Shown here piece after piece: positions 12,101 through 27,100 of a DNA stretch of 64,000 nucleotides. The translations under genes and the position numbers were made by a program. The notes under the pieces are model-generated. The model saw nothing but the letters and a program-made list of their open reading frames with translations. It ran no database searches and was not told the DNA's origin. Numbering within the stretch: position 1 is the stretch's first letter; every line of letters starts with the position of its first letter. This stretch comes from Haliclystus octoradiatus (taxonomy: Eukaryota > Cnidaria > Staurozoa > Stauromedusae > Haliclystidae), in assembly GCA_916610825.1 (NCBI GenBank), contig OU744452.1, positions 20,429,648 through 20,493,647 of the forward strand, written 5' to 3'.

Positions 12101-15100
12101 AATTCAATGTATGCTTTAAATTTCTACTATTTATGATTATTATTAATACATTGTTACTACTTTAATCTGTTTGTAAGTGCCCGGTACGTGATCATCAAAT
12201 AGCAAGATGAACTTATATTCACCTTGAATCTGATTTTATTATGTCTCACAGAAATATTTGATGTTTAAAATAATTATTTTCTGATTGATTTGTCTTGAAG
12301 CATCAACAGAAAGCCCATAAGGAAAGTTTAAAATGAATTAGGATTCCAGGAAGACAGTGTCACAATAGTGTTTTAAATGGTCTGAAATTAACAGTAGAAA
12401 TTGTCTGTGATGGCACCCTGGGGAACTTTCAAAAGGGCAAATTATAAACAGTTTGTACTGTACAAATATACATAGCTAGCTACAGTGTAACCCGCTTAAG
12501 CGCAATTCGGATAAGTAAAATCGCCGCTTATCTGGAACCTAGTTTTGAAACACTATAAACTCTTTTCTGGTCAAGTGTTTGTTAAACAATTTCGTTTAAC
12601 TGCAATGAAAGTGGTTGATAATTTTGACTTGCACTTAAGCTGGTTGCCTGGTTACACCGTATAATCAATGCTTGATATCACTATCCACACTGAGAGAGAG
12701 AATGTACTTGTATCCCTTCCCTTCCCCATCATCAGTTAATTTACTCAATACTTTGAAAGTTATGGAAAATGTAATTTCCAATCCATTTTTCTCATCTTGT
12801 AGTATTATGTTTTGGAGCGACTGGGGCGAACAACCAAAGATTGAACGCTGTCATATGGATGGGACTAATCGTTTAATAATTGCCGTTAATGAAATTTATT
12901 GGCCCAATGGATTAACTATTGATTATACTATGAAAAAATTATATTGGGTAGATGCAAAGAGAAACACAATTGATTATGTTGATTTTGATGGGAGTAATCG
13001 GCGGACGTTGCTTAAACACAAGCTATTACCGCACCCATATTCATTAACCTTATATGGTGATAAATTGTACTGGACAGATTGGAAAACTAGATCTATAAGT
13101 GCATGTAATAAAACTAATACATCGGGTGCATACACTGTTCGAAGTAATATACATTCACCAATGGGTATCACTGCTCTAATGGAAGACAGACAAGAGAAAG
13201 GTAAACTGACAGCAATGAAACCTGTATATAACAGTCAACAATGAGATGTAGAGGGACTGACCTCTATGTACAGGTGACCTTTATATACAGGGTTGATTCA
13301 CTAGAAAATACTGTTGTAGACATTGCTAGAAGGACCACTATATAGAGGTGGCTGCTATGACAGGTAAAAGAGAGACAGGCAATGGCACATTTCCAAATGA
13401 TGTCATTTTTCAAAATACAATGACGTCAGTACGGGCAAACCGTTCAGCCAAGCAACAATCTTCAAGTTCAATCTTTAATTTTCAAAATGATACGAAGTCC
13501 TGCTGAAACGGCTAACATGTGTTCGATAAACTTTTTGATGTTAAAGATTGAAACGATGCAATTGTCAGCAAAGTGATTTTCACAGCAGAAGCAACGTTTT
13601 TAAATGCATCGTTTTAAATTGTTTGTTTTTCTTGGACTTGTTAAGATTCAAACGTTATAGATATTAGATAATCAAATGAAATTATTAACGTCGTCAGCTT
13701 CATTCATAGCCCTCTATTTAATTTGTAAAATTTATATCTCAAAGATGAGTTATTCCCATCTGAATAATACTAGCATTTTCCCCATTAACTTTACGTTTTT
13801 AAGAGTGGCACTGGGAGCCCATTTCCTGGACTCAATTCTTGGAATGAGAAAATGGATTGTGCCTCAAACATTTTGAACATTTGTTTTGTTGACCCGTCCA
13901 ATATACGTTTAGGAGAAAATACTATCTCAGACATATCAAGAGTGGCCACTATAGACAGATGGCTGTTGTATAGAGGTGACCATTATACAGTCAATATTGC
14001 ATAATATGTTATCGTACAATACTTTTTATCGCGTAATACGTTAATTATTTTTGTCCCGGCCGAAATGCGGTCAAAGTCAACTGATTATTATTGCCTAATA
14101 CGTTATCACGTAGTGCGTTTTATCGCACAATCAATATGTTCCAGATAGTTGATCCCAAGAGGATTTTTTATCACTTAATGCGTTGTTATTGTAATCTCAT
14201 TCTTTGTTTTGCTGAGGTGTCGACAATTAAATCTGTGAAAGTGTTAGAATCTACGGAAATCAGGGTCCAACGAAGGTTCAGTCTTCTGGAATCCTAGGGG
14301 CATTTAAACTTTTATCTTCTGAATTTTCTTGTTGAGGTTTGACCAGAAAATCATTAAAAACATCAATTTTCTTCTGAATTTTGTCTAGCCTTCCGGGATC
14401 TAGGATCCCAGGATCCCCACTTTTTTCGGACCCTGGTGGAAATTGTTTTGCTTTCGGAAATGAACAAGACTTTGTTTACATCTCTTTATGTAAACACTAG
14501 CCTATCAAATTTTATGAATAGTCTGAGTGACTGTTGTGAGGTTGTTTGGCTAGAATTATTCATAAATGTTTACATCGCAACATCGTAATTTGTACGCGTG
14601 ATGTCTGATTTTGAATTACAATTTATTAATCAAGAATTTAATGGTGATCAGCGAGGTGATTTTAACTTCGAAAGATAAGCTTGAGACATGAATAAAGAGG
14701 GTGTTTATCAGTTATTCATTTATATCGTAATTGAAACAGAAAGATGGTATTGTTGTTTAATTTGAGCTAGTTTTTCAGAAATAACTTATATGAACAGCGA
14801 TGTTTAATTTATATAATTTCTTTATGAAAACATGCGCTGATGAAAGTCTATGGCCCTATTGTGAAATTTTCGCAACCCTTTCTTCTGTTTACTCTCTATT
14901 GTTTTTATTTCTATTGTTCTTTCAAAATCGCGTATTACGTTAATCGCGTAATGCGTTATTTTCTTCGGGTCCCAACGATAACGTATTATGCGATATTGAC
15001 TGTAAGAGGTTGGATTGTCTGTCTGTGTTACTCTTCTTGTTAAATTTGAATCTTTTGGATATTCGCTACACCACAGATAGTCTGCGTGTAGACCCAATTT

Positions 15101-18100
15101 TTTTACGATTAATACGGTCTGTGTAATATCGACAGAAAACTTGCGCTGGACTGAATTAGGGAGAGTGGCTGAACATGAAAAACCTATTGTTTGTTTATTA
15201 TTCATCAGCCAATCACGATCTGGTTCTAGTTTTGTAGAACTCGCTAGCGATTGGCTGATGAACAATAGATGAACAATGTATTTCTCTCGTTTAACCACTC
15301 CCCCTTATTCAGTCCAGCGCAAGGTTTCGTCGATATTACCGCAGACCCCACTAATCGTAAAATATTCTGATTCATCACTCTTGATTGCTCAAAACAACAT
15401 TGTGCAATATCTATCAATGAATTAATTCGTTCAATTCGTATAATTTTGAAAGAACAAAGATAAATAAACCCAATAGAATAGAGAGGGAAAATACCATTCT
15501 GATGATGTAAATATTTTAATATATTTATGAATAATTCGAGCCAAACTACAACCTTAAACTTAATATCATCCAAGATTGTAGTGTTTACATACATACAAAG
15601 AGTTGTAACAAAGTCGTGTTGACTTTCCAAAACAGTTTATTTTCGTTAGATTTTAATGCTTTAACAGATTTTTGAAATGTTCAAATGTTAATTCAACTAT
15701 TGTGATCTAGCTTCAGAAATTAAAATTTTCCTCAAAGTCAGAATGTCTATAGATAATATCCTACCAAATTTGTTTTACAAATATTACAGATTTCTGATTT
15801 TTGGGCAATTTCCTCAGATTTCTGGAATCTGGACTTTTCTCGTACACTGATTATGCTTAGGAATACTACGTCATTTTATTGTTCTTCTGTTTAATGATAA
15901 ATTGTGTTTCATTTTGTTTCAGTGTCGACACCTTGTGACATTAATAATGGCGGATGTAGTAATCTGTGTCTGTTAAAGCCAAATTCTTCCACATGTGCTT
16001 GTCCAACTGGTATCAAATTGATTGATGGTAAACAGTGCGCTCCAGGTAATTCCTTAGTACAGTGAAATAGTATCGTAATTGTGTGGGCAAAACATCAATT
16101 TGAGTGCTCAATGCTAAAAGCAGAGCAATATAAATAGTAGATGAAAGATCACGAGTTTACTCTGTTACCCTGAATTTCACTTAAATACGCCCTTCAGACG
16201 GTTTATTTAAATCTTAATTTAAAAATAAAAATTTTGATAAACCGTCTGAAGAATGTGTTTACGCACTCGTGTTAGTGAACTCGTTATCTTTGTTCTACTT
16301 TTGTAATATATACGTATACATTCGTATATAACAACCAGCTATTTGAGGTAGATAAATTGACCACTATAGACAGGTAGCTGCTGCATAGAGGTGGCCACTA
16401 TAACAGGTTTGATTGTATACATCGTTATATATATTGTTGTTGCACTCTTTGTCTATTGGTCTTGAAATATTGGAACAGATCCATACAATAACATCAAAAC
16501 AAAATATTTTCAGGATTAAATTTAACATGTTCAAAGTTCATTATTAGTTTTACAACATTTACAGTTTCTGCTGTTTCACAGTGACAGATGCAAAATAACT
16601 TATCCTACATCAGAACAATGAAGCTACCGAACTCCTATTACATTTGGAGGGGCAGTGCTGCTATCAGCAGAGTGTGAGAAAGTTTGTACCTTCTGGATTC
16701 CTTCGGCAAACTGGAGATCCTGGGGTAATAGATACCGGAAGGTTAGAGCAAAGTCAAAAGAAAATTGAAAATTGAAAGTTTTCTGATTTATAGTCAAAAC
16801 CTCAACAAAAAATTGTTAGGAAGTTGAAAACTTTCTAGGATTCCTGAAGGCTAAACCTTTTATCAGACACTATTTGAACACATCTAGCTGTTCTTATTTC
16901 AAATAGAATGAGATGTAGGTAGGACATTACCTTACCTCAAGGGTATCATTGCAATCTGAATATTTCTGTTGCAGGTCCTGAGAAATTCTTGCTTGTGGCT
17001 CGTCGGCCTGATCTTCGACTGATCTCGTTAGATATGCCTGATCGATCAGACATTGTATTGCCTATTTCTGGTATACAATCTGGTCATTCTGTCGATTACG
17101 ATCCCGTTGATGATTATATTTATTGGTCTGATAGTGATAAGGTTACGATCTCAAGGTCACATCTAAACGGAACAGGTAACATCATTTTGTTATTATTCAA
17201 TGCCATTGTAATTATACTCCTGTTATCCAAAATCCAGAAGGCTAGAGCAGGTTCAGAAGAAAATTGATATTTTTAAGGATTTATTGGGCAAACATCAACA
17301 AAGAAATTCATAAGAAAATGTTGTTGAAATTTCTCTAGGATTCCATCAGGCTGCACCTTTTATCTGCCCCTGCTGCTGTGAGAGTGTTGCGATTGTGAAG
17401 TGACCCTTATATACAGGTGGTCACCTATAACAGGTTTAGCTGCTTTCAAGTATCATCCTTATGCTTTAACTGCAGTGTATTGTGTTATGATTATATAAAC
17501 TTACGTCATATGACCCTGCTTTCCCACTTGTCCTGTTTGTCTGCAAACAATTATTGTGTTGATATATGAATACAAGTTACAAACAAACATGTTCCAAGAT
17601 TGAACTCAAAATCAACATTTTTTTCAACTTAAATTATTTATTTGTTGGTATATAAACACTTCATGACGTTTATAACTTGATGAATATTTTATTGTTACCG
17701 TATGTGTTTCATTAACATGTTACTTTTTCTGCTAAATCATAATAGGGCTAGAGATTCTCATTGATCATGACATCAAAGGTCCAGAAGGACTGGCTGTTGA
17801 TTGGGTTGCTCGTAATCTGTATTGGACAGATACAGATCTAGATAGAATAGAAGTATCACGCTTGAATGGATCATCTCGAAAGATCATTGTTTCTGCCGGA
17901 TTAGATGCACCTCGCAGTATTGTCGTTGACCCAGCAGAAGGGTATGTATTTGTCATCTATTGTATGTCTTTCATTGACATTTTGCCTTCTGCCGAATTTC
18001 AATAATATTTTCTTCATTTCCTTCAGATACATTTACTGGACTGATTGGGGTAATGTCCCAAAAATTGAGCGTGCAGAATTAGATGGAACAAATCGCCAAG

Positions 18101-21100
18101 TGTTGATTAACTCATCCATTGAATGGCCAAATGGTTTAGCAATTGATTATCAAGAGCGTAAGTTATACTGGGGAGAGGCTAAGCTTGATTCCATTGAATC
18201 ATGTAATCTTGACGGAACAAATAGAAAGTTAGTTCTCAATAAAGAAGTGCCTCATATCTTTGGAATATCTGTTCTTGGTGATGATATCTTTTGGTCAGAT
18301 TGGTTGTTGCGGACATTAACTAAAGTAAACAAACACACCAAGAAAGTTAGCAAGGTAAACAATCAATATAATCCATGTCTATCGATCAGTCAAGGAATCC
18401 TAGATTTTGAAAGACCAGAACAATAATTATACCTGATAAAGACCCGATAAGGACCCGGAGCTCACTCTCATAATCCACAATCCAGTTCCGAAACAGCTCC
18501 TGTAGATCTCTTTCATTCTCTGAAACTATCTCTTGAGATTGGGGTTAAAAATCTCCTTGTACTAAATTCTGACTCCTCTCCATGTGCGCGGATCTTGGCC
18601 GATGTTCACAACGTTGTCAGAAGAAGAACAAAATGATAAAAATAATCAGAAGAAAATGTAGGAATGTTCTAGGATTTCAGAAGGAGGCTGAACCTTTAGT
18701 TGAACCCTGGCAGAATAAGAAAGGAATGTAACTAATTATGATGTTTCGTTCTGCATCAACAGATTCTCGAAGGAAGAGCTGACTTAATGGGGATCAAAGC
18801 TGTTGACACAAAACTTCGTTACGGGAATAATGCATGTGAAAAGGATAATTTTGGATGCAGTCATCTTTGTTTCTTCAAGCCCTCTGGTGCTATTTGCTCA
18901 TGTCCACTTGGTATCGAACTAGGTCGTGATGACAAAACATGCGTTGGTAAGTCATCAGATTGATAATGTTTATTTATTATAAGTGGGGTCTTACTGTAGT
19001 GGTTTGGGCATGGGATCTCGACATGCAGGGTCTTAGGTTCAACCCCTGGCAGAAGCACTATTGTTTGGCGTCAGGAAGGGCATCCAGTCATCAAACTCAC
19101 ACACACTTCAAAAAGACACTAACCATTCAACCCTGGTAATAACAAGATAGCGTAACCGGTTTGATTTAAAATGATAAATCCAAATTAAAGAAACTTATGT
19201 GCAATTAAAGACCATAAAATGACCAGCAGCCTTTGCATATTTTTGTCTTTGAAATCTGGACCCAGATTTCAATCACTCGTTTTCATGATATACGGCCCGC
19301 CTTTGTGTCTCCTTTGCACACACGCTCGATTTTGCAAAACATTTCGTAAAACGAACATGGAAGCATTCTGTGATTCTGCCAAGTTATTTATCAACGAACT
19401 GGTTTGGAAAGTTACAAGAGCAATAGAGGTGGACGTTGTAAGAGCTTTCGACGCTTGAATAAATGTGTACCACGAAAATCAATTCACTTGATATGCTACT
19501 AGCGTCATACGAATTGAGGAAGGAAGACAGAGTTGAAAGCTAGAACTGAACTCGACTGATTCAAAATTTCATGTTGGTGTTTACTTTATACAAGAATATT
19601 AGGGAATGAAAGAACGGGAAGAGATTTGTTAGCATTCAAAATCGAAATTTATTGCCGAAACAAAATGAAATTATAACACCAGGTGAATTCGATTTTTAAT
19701 GAGGATACTTTGATCATTGACTCCAAATTATGTTTGTAAACACGTAGGCTCCGTCTAAAAATAGTTAGTAACATACCTATGTGTGTTTTATATTGCATTG
19801 TTTTTCTGCAGTATATATGCACGTAAATTGTAAAATTTAGAATCATATGAATTTATTTAGTGTTGATTTGAAAGTACATTTTATCCAAGTTGTTTTGATT
19901 TGCGTCAAACTTCTCAGACAGATAATTGGACTGTGACTCCCATTCCGCTATTTATTTTTGAGCCGTATACATTTGTTGGCTATCTATAGCCATAGACTTT
20001 GCGCTTCGACAAGTAATAGTTGAGATTTATTCAAAACTGAAATTGATAAACCAGACTATTTTCTCAAGCTTTCTGTCGTGTCTTTCCGTAGCAACAACCA
20101 CGAGGACAATCCTCTGACGTGTGCGCTGACGTCGCTTTCCAGAGGATTAGCCTCGTTTCTTGTGATCAAGACAACAAAACAAAGCAAAGGCTGCTGGTCA
20201 TTCGAAACTCTTTAAGATGAGACTTAAGATTTTTTCTGTCATTTGGCAGATTTCAGTTATTTTTTACCTGTCCTAAAACTTTTGTGTGTTTTCCCCAGCG
20301 AAATTCATTTACAATCTTGAATCTTGATTTCAATTTGATAATCTACTGTTATTATTTATTTGTTTGTTTGAATGTCTAGAAAATGGACCCAAAGTACTTT
20401 TGTGTTTGCTTGTATTAACATTACAACAACTGTATCTCAATCTATTTGTGATTTTTAGTACCAGATGGATATCTCGTTGTCGCGCATCGTGTTAACATTC
20501 GTCGCATCACTCTGGATACATACAAACGAGAAACAGTGATCCCATTGTCCAATGTAAAAGAAGCATCATTCCTTGATTTTGATGTTGAGAACGATCGTAT
20601 CTTCTGGGTAGATAATAACTACAAAAGAATTAGTTCCGCATTCATGAACGGTAGCTCTGTTGAAGATGTTGTCTCGCATGGCCTCGAGGTACCGGGAGGC
20701 GTTGCGGTTGATTGGGTAGCAAAGAATATCTACTGGACAGATGAAAAGGCCAATCGGATTGAAGTGTCTCGGTTGAATGGACTTCATCGAAGTGTACTGA
20801 TTTGGGAAAATCTTGAAGCACCAAATATTATTGTTGTTAATCCAAAAAATGGGTAAGGATAGTTTTTAATGTTGTGTACCAACAATGGTCACTGCAAACA
20901 GGTGGTCACATTATAGAGGCAACCGATGTAGTAGACTTGACTTTAAATAATTAATGCTTTGTTTGCTGCTTTGACAGGCGTATTTACTGGTGCAGTTGGA
21001 ACAGTGAACCAAAATTAGAACAAGCTGATATGAATGGAAAAGCAAGAAAGGTTTTGGTTGATGAAATAGGAAAGCCGTCTGGATTAGCAATTGATTATTT

Positions 21101-24100
21101 AATGGAACAAATCTATTGGACAGATATTAATAAACATTCAATTGAACGTGTTGATTTCGATGGTCGTAATCGTAGGACGCTAATGGATGACCGTCCCTAT
21201 CCATACGGCCTGACATTACATAGTGATTACATGTATTATGGCGACTGGCAATCACATACAATTGAGCGTGCTGATAAAAACAGCGGATTGAATAGAACAC
21301 GCATCAGAAATATTGATTATGTCATGGATGTTTCTGTGTTTCATAGCAACAGACAAACAGGTAGGTCATGGACACAATATGATCTATCAATCACTCAGTG
21401 GTTGTTGCTTACCAAAGGACAGGGTCTGGCAAAAGTGGGGATCCTGGGATCCTAGATGCCGGAAGGCTAGAGAAATTTCAGAAGAACATTGATAATTTTA
21501 TGATTTATAGGCCAAATCTCAACAAAAAATTCAGAAAATGTTGAAAATGTGTCAACATTCCAGACGGCTGAACGTTTTGTAGGACACTGCCCAAGGAACA
21601 TTGATTCATATGAATTAAGGAATTAAAATCTTCAATCTTTATATATTGTAATGTGAATACAGACATTGCGAGGATGTAGGAACCCTTTATTAAATATTAA
21701 TTTACGTTTTACATTTTCACATGGTTCATTCACCAGATATGACCCTGTGTCTTTTTCGATAAATCATGTTTTTGTAAATTGTTATTCTAACCAAGTGTTA
21801 CAGTGTCTTTAAACAATGGCTTTAAAAGCATTAAGTTACCAAAACACAATTAATATTTTGTAAGCGTTTCAATTCTATCTGGTGAATTATTTATGATATG
21901 TTTAACTCAAATATCGTTTTTCTTGTTATTTTTTTCTAGGCACTAACAGCTGCGCAGCCGGAAAGAACAACTGCAAACATTTTTGCTTTTTTAGCGCTGA
22001 AGGAAATAAAAAATGTGGCTGTGAAACTCATTATACTCTTGCAGAAGACGGCATCTCATGCATTGGTAAGTTGGTCACATCTAATTATATACGCTGACAT
22101 GATTTCCAAATAACTACAGATGCATAATAATGTTATGATTTGATTTGGATCAAGGCCAAAACGCTCCATTAACGTATCCCCTTTTCAAAATCGGTTGATA
22201 AGAATTTTAAAATGTTCAATTTGAGAATAGTTTTGGCATTTGTGTCCCATAACTTTTATCTTTCTATTTTCAGCACCTTCGTCATTCCTTTTGATTGGTC
22301 ACAAATCCGATGTTAGGAGAATTACATTTGAATCTGAAGATATCCCCGATCTGGCTTTACCAGTACCAATTAGACATGAGGTTAGAGCGATTGAATTTGA
22401 TTTCATTCGAGGACATCTCTATTGGATTGAAACAAAGATTGCTTCGATTAAACGTATATCAGAGAATGGCACCAATCTGAGGCAGATGTATGATGGCAAC
22501 ACACAAGGTGGTAATCCTTTTGATATAGCTATTGAACCGTATGGTGGTGGACTATATTGGTCAGACCAACTAGATAATACTATTAAATTCATGACTATTG
22601 AGAATAGTACTTTATCAAGTGTTGTGCTATCTCAAGATCTGGGATATTGGCCAAGATTTCTAACCATCTCACCAGAAGAAGGGTAAGTTGCCATGGTTAT
22701 CATAACCTATTTGAATGATACTGTCACCTGTCTTGGATGGTCATTGGTATTTCATAATACTTCAATGTACCCTAGATATGCATAGGGTAAAAGTTTGTGA
22801 TCAAATGTCGAAGGTCAGCCCTAGATTTTATTTGAAAGTAAAATGAGTACCGACTGTACCGTCATGTAATGGTAAAAATAGTTGAAAGGGAATTGTATCA
22901 GAAACATTGATAATCAAGACAGACCTGTCATAAAGTCTGATTGATTGATTTTTAGTGTCTGTCTGGTATCAGTGGATAGCAATAAGCAATCACATTCATT
23001 TCTATTGGCGATACATGCTACTCCTGTAGACAGGGGTAGAAAAGAATGATTGTGACCACTGGGACCAGCGGTCGCATGCACAAATAACTGAACAATAGAA
23101 TTCCTGCAGTCACATTTTTCTAAAATTGACAAGTATTCTGAATCTATGAAAAATTCAAAAACAAATATTAATAAAACCGAATAAAATGTGGATGGATGAA
23201 ACAAAAGATGAAACAAATTACTCTATGTGTTGATACAGTCAGTTTAAATTGCTTGACCAGGACAATTTCTAGTAGAATATTATGTGGTCACAGGCACTGA
23301 CTAATGTTTTCAACCTCTGCCTGTAGAAATAAAAGAATGATCAATTATTATCATTTTGTTTTTATTATCAATTGATTAATATTATTATTATTTGTGTCTT
23401 TGCAGGCGTCTCTTTTGGACAAACCATGATTCAAAACAATCGTCTGTTGAGACTTGCTTTCTAGATGGCACTGGCATTGTATCGTTAGCAAAGGTGTCAG
23501 CTGGATCATTTGGTGATCTTACAATTGATCACTTAGAAAAGAGGCTTTATTGGATTGACATTGCACGTAAGACGATTGAAAGCGTTGATTTCTTTGGTCA
23601 GCACAGATTAACTATTGTTGCCATTGGACTTGATTATCCTATTGGCTTAGCTATACATGGTGATTACCTTTATTGGTCTGATAGAAATACGTTGTTAATT
23701 GAGAAAGTCTTGAAGTCAAGTGGAAAGAATCAGACGGTTGTGCTGGGGAAGTTTACAGATTTAGCGGATATTGTTGCTGTCAATCGTACAAGAAGATCTG
23801 GTAAGCGGCAATAACTGTCTCTTCATTTATCAGTTTCAAAGTGGTACCGCAACTTATATAATTGCAAACTTTGTGTTGATAATTACTCATTCTGCAACTT
23901 AGATGATAGATATTCACTTTCACTACTTACGGAGCAGCAGATGAGAAATCAGTTGTTTCATCATGATTTTTATTCAGCTATTTAAAGTATAGATTTATTA
24001 TTTTATTATCTAATATTTATCCAACTAAGTGTAGAGTTCCATCGGTAGTGCATATTGAAGTATTTCTTGGGAATAATGAAATATATATTTGCCTGACGGT

Positions 24101-27100
24101 TGCCTCTTTTGACTCATCCCTCATTTTATTTCACATTGAAGCTCTGATTTCAATCATTAAGATGTACCAACGCAATGGGTAGAAATGATTATTTTACTGT
24201 TTATCTATAGGCCTATATTTAATTACATGAGTATATAAGGTTTTAAAGGTTTTTATTCCACAATAAACAAATTTTTATTCACCTTTATTAATGATTGAAT
24301 ATGTGTTTATTGTTGTTTACAGTTTGGCATCCGTGTAGTGTAAACAACGGCAATTGCAGTCATATTTGTATGATATCAGAAAAACAAAGCACATCCACAG
24401 AGATAGTTGTTGTTGAAAGACGTTGCGCTTGTCCTTTACAAATGGTTTTAGATGACAAACATCAGACATGCAGTGGTAATTAATCAGAATTATTAATTGA
24501 TATTCGCGAAAGGATATTTTAATAGACATCACGTTATACATTTCATTTCATCCAACAAGAGAGGCCTGAGGCGTTCAAAAGTGGGGTATCCTGAGAGCCC
24601 GGTTTATGGAATTCATGTCATCATGTGTTGACATCATTCATGTGAAAAAAATTATATATCATTTTTGAGAAAGTTTTTGATCTTTCAAGGTTGTTCCAGG
24701 AAGGATGTAACCATGGTAATATTGACACCTTGAATAGATTGAGAACTATGAACATGTGCAAGCCACTTCAAACTATAACATGACAACAGTTTCCATTTAT
24801 CCTAGATTTTTTATCGAGGCTTTGACTACACCATAATTTTTAGAGCTTCAAAAATATTGCTGGTGTCACATATCTGATTTACAAATTGAATGATCTATTT
24901 TCTCTGTATTATTATTATTCCAGTGCCTAGCAAATGTCCAGATGGTAAATTCCGCTGTGTTGTTGATGGTAATTGCATTGACTGGACAAAGAAATGCGAC
25001 AGGCAAACAGATTGTGTTGATCAGTCAGACGAAAAAGATTGTCCTGGTAAGTCATTTTGATGGTTATTAAACAATTATGTGATATATCTAATAAGGTGTT
25101 AGCTATTGTTTAGATTTGTTCTATGGTTTTTACTGGTTTTAGCTAATCTATTCCTAATTACCTGTTTAGGTTCATCAAAGCCATGTGACCTTGATACAGA
25201 ATTTGAATGTGGCGTCACAAGAAGGTGTATTCCTTTATCAAAAGAATGCGATGGAATTAAACACTGTGAGGACGGTAGTGATGAAAGAAATTGCCGTAAG
25301 TTTTACCTATGTACTAAAACCACCTGTCTATAGTGGTCGTTTCAGTTGTGTGAGCAAGTCCCAAGCATTTGAATATTTTTGGTCCATGTAATACATTTTT
25401 AGCTATAGTCAAACATGTTAATTTTCACCCTCTATACAGCGGCCACCTGTCTATAGTGGTCATGCTACGAATGTCCAAAATGATATTTTCTAGTAAGTCT
25501 ACCCTGTATGTGAAGATTACCTGGATACATTGGTCAATTTATCTAGAAAGCGATACAGTCAAGCCTGTTATAACGGTCACCTCTATACAGCGGTCACCTG
25601 TCTATAGTGGTCACTGATGCAATGTATTAAATCAAACCTGTTAATGAAGGTCAGTTATTATTTACCTACCTCACATAGCTGGCTTTTAAGTTTCACTGTA
25701 TTATTTCTTTCAGTTGGTAATTGTGGTGCTGACATGTTCAGATGTCGTGGCAATCAGGAGTGTATAAGTTTCGTACTACGTTGTAATGACATCAATGACT
25801 GCGGTGATCAGAGTGACGAAGAGGGATGCTACTCGAAAGGTAAGCTTAACCTTTATCATATCTTGTGTCATTTGTTACTGTACGGTTCTACTTAATACAT
25901 GCTACTTCATATAATCATCAAACACACTATTTATCGCTAACTGGTTGTTCTCTTGTAATAATTGTGTAATTGTGAATCTGTATTTGTATCTTGTTAATGC
26001 ATAATACCAGTATTGAATGTATAATAGTTTGATTGCCCTGTGCTATTTTTGCTGCGCAACATGGCTATACCGCTTTTTTAATAATAATTAAATGAGTCTT
26101 CACAGTGTACGCCAGCAGTGGGGTTGATCGGTTGTTGGATTCAGCAATTTAATTTGCGTAAAGCTGTTTTATTACCATTTGAAAAACTGTGTTATTATTT
26201 TAGATGAATGAGTGATTGTTTTTATTGTGACAATAACGCAATCACTCACTCCTCATGACTTGAAATTTGACAAACTGACGTCTTTTAACTTTAAATCTCT
26301 GTTTTTCAAGATTTGAAAAAAGTCATTATTTAAAGTTTATTTCTCAAAAACTACTTATCCATTCTTCATCACAAAATCTTAGCAAAGAATGTTTATGTAT
26401 CAACCTTATTTGAGTTAATTAAAAAGTTCCACTCAAAGAAAAATTTGTATCCTGATAAAGCCTGGCTGAATATCAATGCTATCCCTGCATTGCACTCTTG
26501 CTGGCCTTGATTCTTTGCAAAGACCCACACCCCCTTCAAAGCATGTCACAAAAGGTCCATTAATTAAAACCTTTACAAATCATAATTGAATTGTGTTGTT
26601 TTCTTTGTTTAGGTAATGGTACATTGATTGGAGATGTTCCGTCTAATACAGACAAACATGTGATCGCAGGGGTGTGTACTGGTATTGCCTTGGTCTTCGT
26701 ATTAGGAATTGCTATATTTATTATAACACGATGTAAAAGACAACACGATGCCTCACGCTGTGTTATGCAGACAGATATTGGGTTAATCGCAACTACAAGC
26801 CATAAATCAGGCAGCTCAATGATGAGTCTTGATCCTGGAAGAACATCGCTATCATATATATCCGTTACAGGATCAACACACTCACCACCTTCAACAGTTT
26901 ATAACAGGCATCGTTTAACAGGGGCTTCGTCTGCTGTTTCGTCGTTATCTGGGTATTCACAGGTACCAGAGGATCCTCCTCCGTCGCCAGCAACAATGCG
27001 AACTATGTCGGTATTATCAGGATCAACTAATGATTATTCGATACCACCAACAGCATTATGCTACACATGCCGTGGATGTAGGCAATTATTTTATACTGCT

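Larger units (their letters stand above)
13201..15922 (+). other. LRP5/6 intron 3, filled with small transposons
   Basis: 2.7 kb. It holds units of the CTATAGTGGTCAC family (13246-13365 and 13930-13985), a TA-flanked element (13987-15005) and a long palindrome (15103-15360). The protein-like frames here are not exons. Confidence 0.65.
16046..16974 (+). other. LRP5/6 intron 4 with repeats
   Basis: Holds a palindrome of the CTTCAGACGG family (16150-16285), a CTATAGTGGTCAC-family copy (16329-16418) and a GGATCC-family repeat (about 16680-16885). No exon is seen. Confidence 0.6.
18947..20458 (+). other. LRP5/6 intron 8 with mobile elements
   Basis: 1.5 kb holding a tRNA-like SINE (18985-19190) and a region bounded by inverted TGACCAGCAGCCTTTGC (19220-20200). 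No exon is seen. Confidence 0.6.
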
